Below, in pieces: positions 62,507-64,000 of a stretch of DNA of 64,000 bases. The DNA comes from Acinetobacter sp. Ver3 (lineage in GTDB: Bacteria > Pseudomonadota > Gammaproteobacteria > Pseudomonadales > Moraxellaceae): positions 62,001 through 126,000 of the forward strand of contig NZ_JFYL01000001.1 of NCBI RefSeq assembly GCF_000632455.1. Reading direction: 5' to 3'. The translations under genes were made by a program, and so were the position numbers. Under the pieces are notes generated by a model, which was given only the letters and a program-made list of their open reading frames with translations, was not told the DNA's origin and searched no databases. How positions within the stretch are numbered: the first letter of the stretch is position 1; every line of letters starts with the position of its first letter.

Positions 62507-62818
62507 CAATTTTTCCTCAAATTTTTTAAAAACATTAATGTATAGCATTCTGAAATTCTTGCATCAGTACAGATAGAACAGTTTGTTGCAAGATTAGAAC
62601 GCACCTTAAGAAAGTGCCACTTTTATCAAATCAATTTGATCAGATTATGACTATCACTTGTGTATAGATCATGTTTTTCATCTTTAAGCTTTCTCCTAAT
62701 AAGCAGTTAACATCAACACATATCTTAAATATGAGATTAAATTAAACATTTATACAATATAATAATATTTTGTCTCATTTATAATACTAAAATTACCACT
62801 TTGAACTGGAGAATAATG

Positions 62819-63346
62819 ATGAGTGAACAACAACAAGCGATTGATAAAGCGCTTAAAACTAAAGCACCTAAAGATGTCGTATTGGCTTTTTTATATAATA
62901 CTGATAAATCAAGAGTAGCGATTGCTTCAGAAAAGTTAGTGGCTGAAGATGCCATTTATACTTCGCTAAATTTTAATAATCCTGAACTTAAACAAATTGA
63001 ACCTTGGGCTGGTACTTCTACAGGTCGTGATGTCTACATTTATACTTTTTCTAATGTCGGAACTTATTGGACGATCGATGATTTTCAAATCACAGATATT
63101 TTAGCTGAAGATGAAACAGTGGCTGTATTCGGTCAATTTACTTATACATCTGTTTACGCTAAGCGCACTTTTACTTCACCTTTTTCAATTAAAGCAATAG
63201 TTAAAGATGGCTTAATCACGTATTTCCAGTTTATGGAAGATACTTATGCTTCAGCAGCATCTTTCAGAGTAAGTGGTGAATGGACAATTCAACAAAATGC
63301 TGATCCAAAATTAAATTTTACCGTGTCAGAAACTACGGCTAATTAA
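62819..63346 (+). CDS. SnoaL/NTF2-like protein
   Basis: A 175-aa protein of the NTF2-like fold. The segments FLYNTDKSRVAIASEKLVAEDAIYTS, WAGTSTGRD and the strand-rich centre VAVFGQFTYTSVY fit such small ligand-binding or isomerase proteins. No catalytic residue is decisive. I chose the ATG at 62819: GGAG is 7 bases before it. A second ATG immediately upstream and a TTG further up are open but poorer. A terminator follows. Confidence 0.72.
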   Translation: MSEQQQAIDKALKTKAPKDVVLAFLYNTDKSRVAIASEKLVAEDAIYTSLNFNNPELKQIEPWAGTSTGRDVYIYTFSNVGTYWTIDDFQITDILAEDETVAVFGQFTYTSVYAKRTFTSPFSIKAIVKDGLITYFQFMEDTYASAASFRVSGEWTIQQNADPKLNFTVSETTAN

Positions 63347-63372
63347 CTGTAAAATAATAAAAATAGGATAAT

Positions 63373-63400
63373 AAAAAAGCCTCATAAGAGGCTTTTTTTA
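63373..63400. terminator. Terminator between the SnoaL-like gene and the next minus-strand gene
   Basis: Stem AAAAAAGCCTC / GAGGCTTTTTT with a 4-base loop; perfect and U-tailed on both strands between convergent genes. Confidence 0.92.
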
Positions 63401-63406
63401 TGACTG

Positions 63407-63634
63407 TTAAAGCTTTTCAATCAGAATACGATCAATCTGTTTTAATCCTGAAGTTTTTTCACGATTTTTTCGACGTACTTTAATGATTTTCTCTTCAGCC
63501 ATATCTTGTAGCAATAATTCTACTGCTACCATCGCTTCAAGTGGTAAGTCTTCACCAATCCACTTTTGCTCACCCGCATCCATTAAAGTAATTTCATCAC
63601 TAATTTGCTCGTACAAACTCACTGCGCTACTCAC
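63407..63634 (-). CDS. Small conserved-looking protein (75 aa)
   Basis: A small protein starting at a GTG and running SSAVSLYEQISDEITLMDAG, then KWIGEDLPLEAMVAVELLLQDMAEEKII and a basic tail (VRRKNREKTSGLKQIDRIL). It is helical and soluble, and I do not recognise it. The start is uncertain: no strong ribosome site is visible, and longer frames would run into the tkt terminator. It lies downstream of tkt on the same strand. Confidence 0.6.
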   Translation of the reverse strand: MSSAVSLYEQISDEITLMDAGEQKWIGEDLPLEAMVAVELLLQDMAEEKIIKVRRKNREKTSGLKQIDRILIEKL

Positions 63635-63660
63635 TTCTAATCTGAAATTTAGGGAATGAA

Positions 63661-63678
63661 TGTATCTGTATAGATACA
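63661..63678. other. Inverted repeat before the 75-aa gene
   Basis: TGTATCT and AGATACA arms with a 4-base loop. It lies just upstream of the 75-aa gene start and after the tkt terminator, so it may be part of that gene's leader or an operator. Confidence 0.45.
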
Positions 63679-63687
63679 TAAAAATAA

Positions 63688-63717
63688 AAAGACGCCCCAC
63701 AGTTGGGACGCCTTTTA
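63688..63717 (-). terminator. Terminator after tkt
   Basis: On the minus strand, AGGCGTCCC and GGGGCGTCT pair with two G-U pairs around a 6-base loop and end in a T tract. It follows the transketolase stop codon by about 20 bases. Confidence 0.85.
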
Positions 63718-63736
63718 AAACACTTAATTCTAAGAA

Positions 63737-64000
63737 TTAAGCAGCAATTTCTTTCACTGCTGCGACCACTGCTTCAGTCGTAATACCGAAGTGTTGGAAT
63801 AAATCTTTTGCAGGAGCAGATTCGCCATACGTAGTCATACCAATCACACGACCATCAAGACCTACGAATTTCCACCAGTAGTCAACATGAGCCGCTTCAA
63901 CAGCAACACGTGCACGAATGTTAGATGGAAGAACTGCTTCACGGTAAGCAGCATCTTGCTTAACAAATTCTTCAGCACATGGCATAGACACAACACGCAC
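63737..64000 (-). CDS. tkt: Transketolase, C-terminal part (gene runs off the window)
   Basis: The last 87 codons of a transketolase. [25 protein letters not shown] and [41 protein letters not shown] belong to the C-terminal domain of the TPP enzyme that transfers two-carbon units in the pentose phosphate pathway. The start lies outside the window. The protein ends normally with a stop, followed by a terminator. Confidence 0.92.
   Translation of the reverse strand: MRVVSMPCAEEFVKQDAAYREAVLPSNIRARVAVEAAHVDYWWKFVGLDGRVIGMTTYGESAPAKDLFQHFGITTEAVVAAVKEIAA

Overview
The window is a stretch of core chromosome from a low-GC gammaproteobacterium, almost certainly an Acinetobacter. The evidence is gene content and order: argC, rpiA/ilvA, a KtrAB-type potassium system, trmA, glnS/ppiB/lpxH, pyrG-kdsA-eno-ftsB-ispD, and a putP/putR/putA cluster, together with AT-rich spacers and many compact U-tailed terminators. 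I see no rRNA, tRNA, CRISPR array, insertion sequence or prophage. The window begins just beyond the 3' end of argC and ends inside a transketolase gene.

Layout. 0-5 kb: argC, a small membrane protein, a YgjP-like metalloprotein, rpiA and divergent ilvA. 5-12 kb: a small membrane protein, the ktrA/ktrB pair, a LysR regulator, trmA, two small proteins and an LRAT-like protein. 12-17 kb: glnS divergent from ppiB-lpxH, a hypothetical gene and a nitroreductase. 16.7-25 kb, minus strand: a dadA-like flavoenzyme behind a tandem glycine riboswitch, a possible 58-residue small ORF, a frameshifted rodA, then ispD, ftsB, eno, kdsA and pyrG. 25-32 kb: a lipoprotein, an alpha/beta hydrolase, an NTF2-like protein, fadH facing a PadR regulator across a double palindromic operator, another hydrolase and a sirtuin. 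31.8-32.7 kb: a DUF4349 lipoprotein gene broken by three lesions.

32.9-43.3 kb carries amino-acid catabolism: aspA, putP, a Lrp-type regulator divergent from a long bifunctional putA, and pepN. 43.6-50.4 kb has poorly characterised genes: an 87-residue protein, a 386-residue protein with zinc-ribbon-like ends, thiM, a CHMI-like isomerase, a Pif1-like helicase and a PcfJ-like protein. 50.7-60.4 kb is oxidoreductase-rich: an SDR, a lipase-like hydrolase, an iron alcohol dehydrogenase, a GAF-type regulator divergent from an aldehyde dehydrogenase, a zinc alcohol dehydrogenase, and a DsbA/HCCA-isomerase-like protein plus SDR facing a TetR regulator. 60.4-64 kb: an amidotransferase, a LysE exporter, YceI, a SnoaL-like protein, a small protein and the end of tkt.

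Functional links. The proline genes form one module of uptake, regulation and oxidation to glutamate. The alcohol genes can take primary alcohols to carboxylates. The glycine riboswitch ties a gene that would normally be named D-amino-acid dehydrogenase to glycine. There is no obvious new multi-gene system. The best leads are the riboswitch-controlled flavoenzyme, the two broken genes (rodA and the DUF4349 gene), a sirtuin without the usual zinc cysteines, and the uncharacterised Pif1-like/PcfJ-like neighbours.
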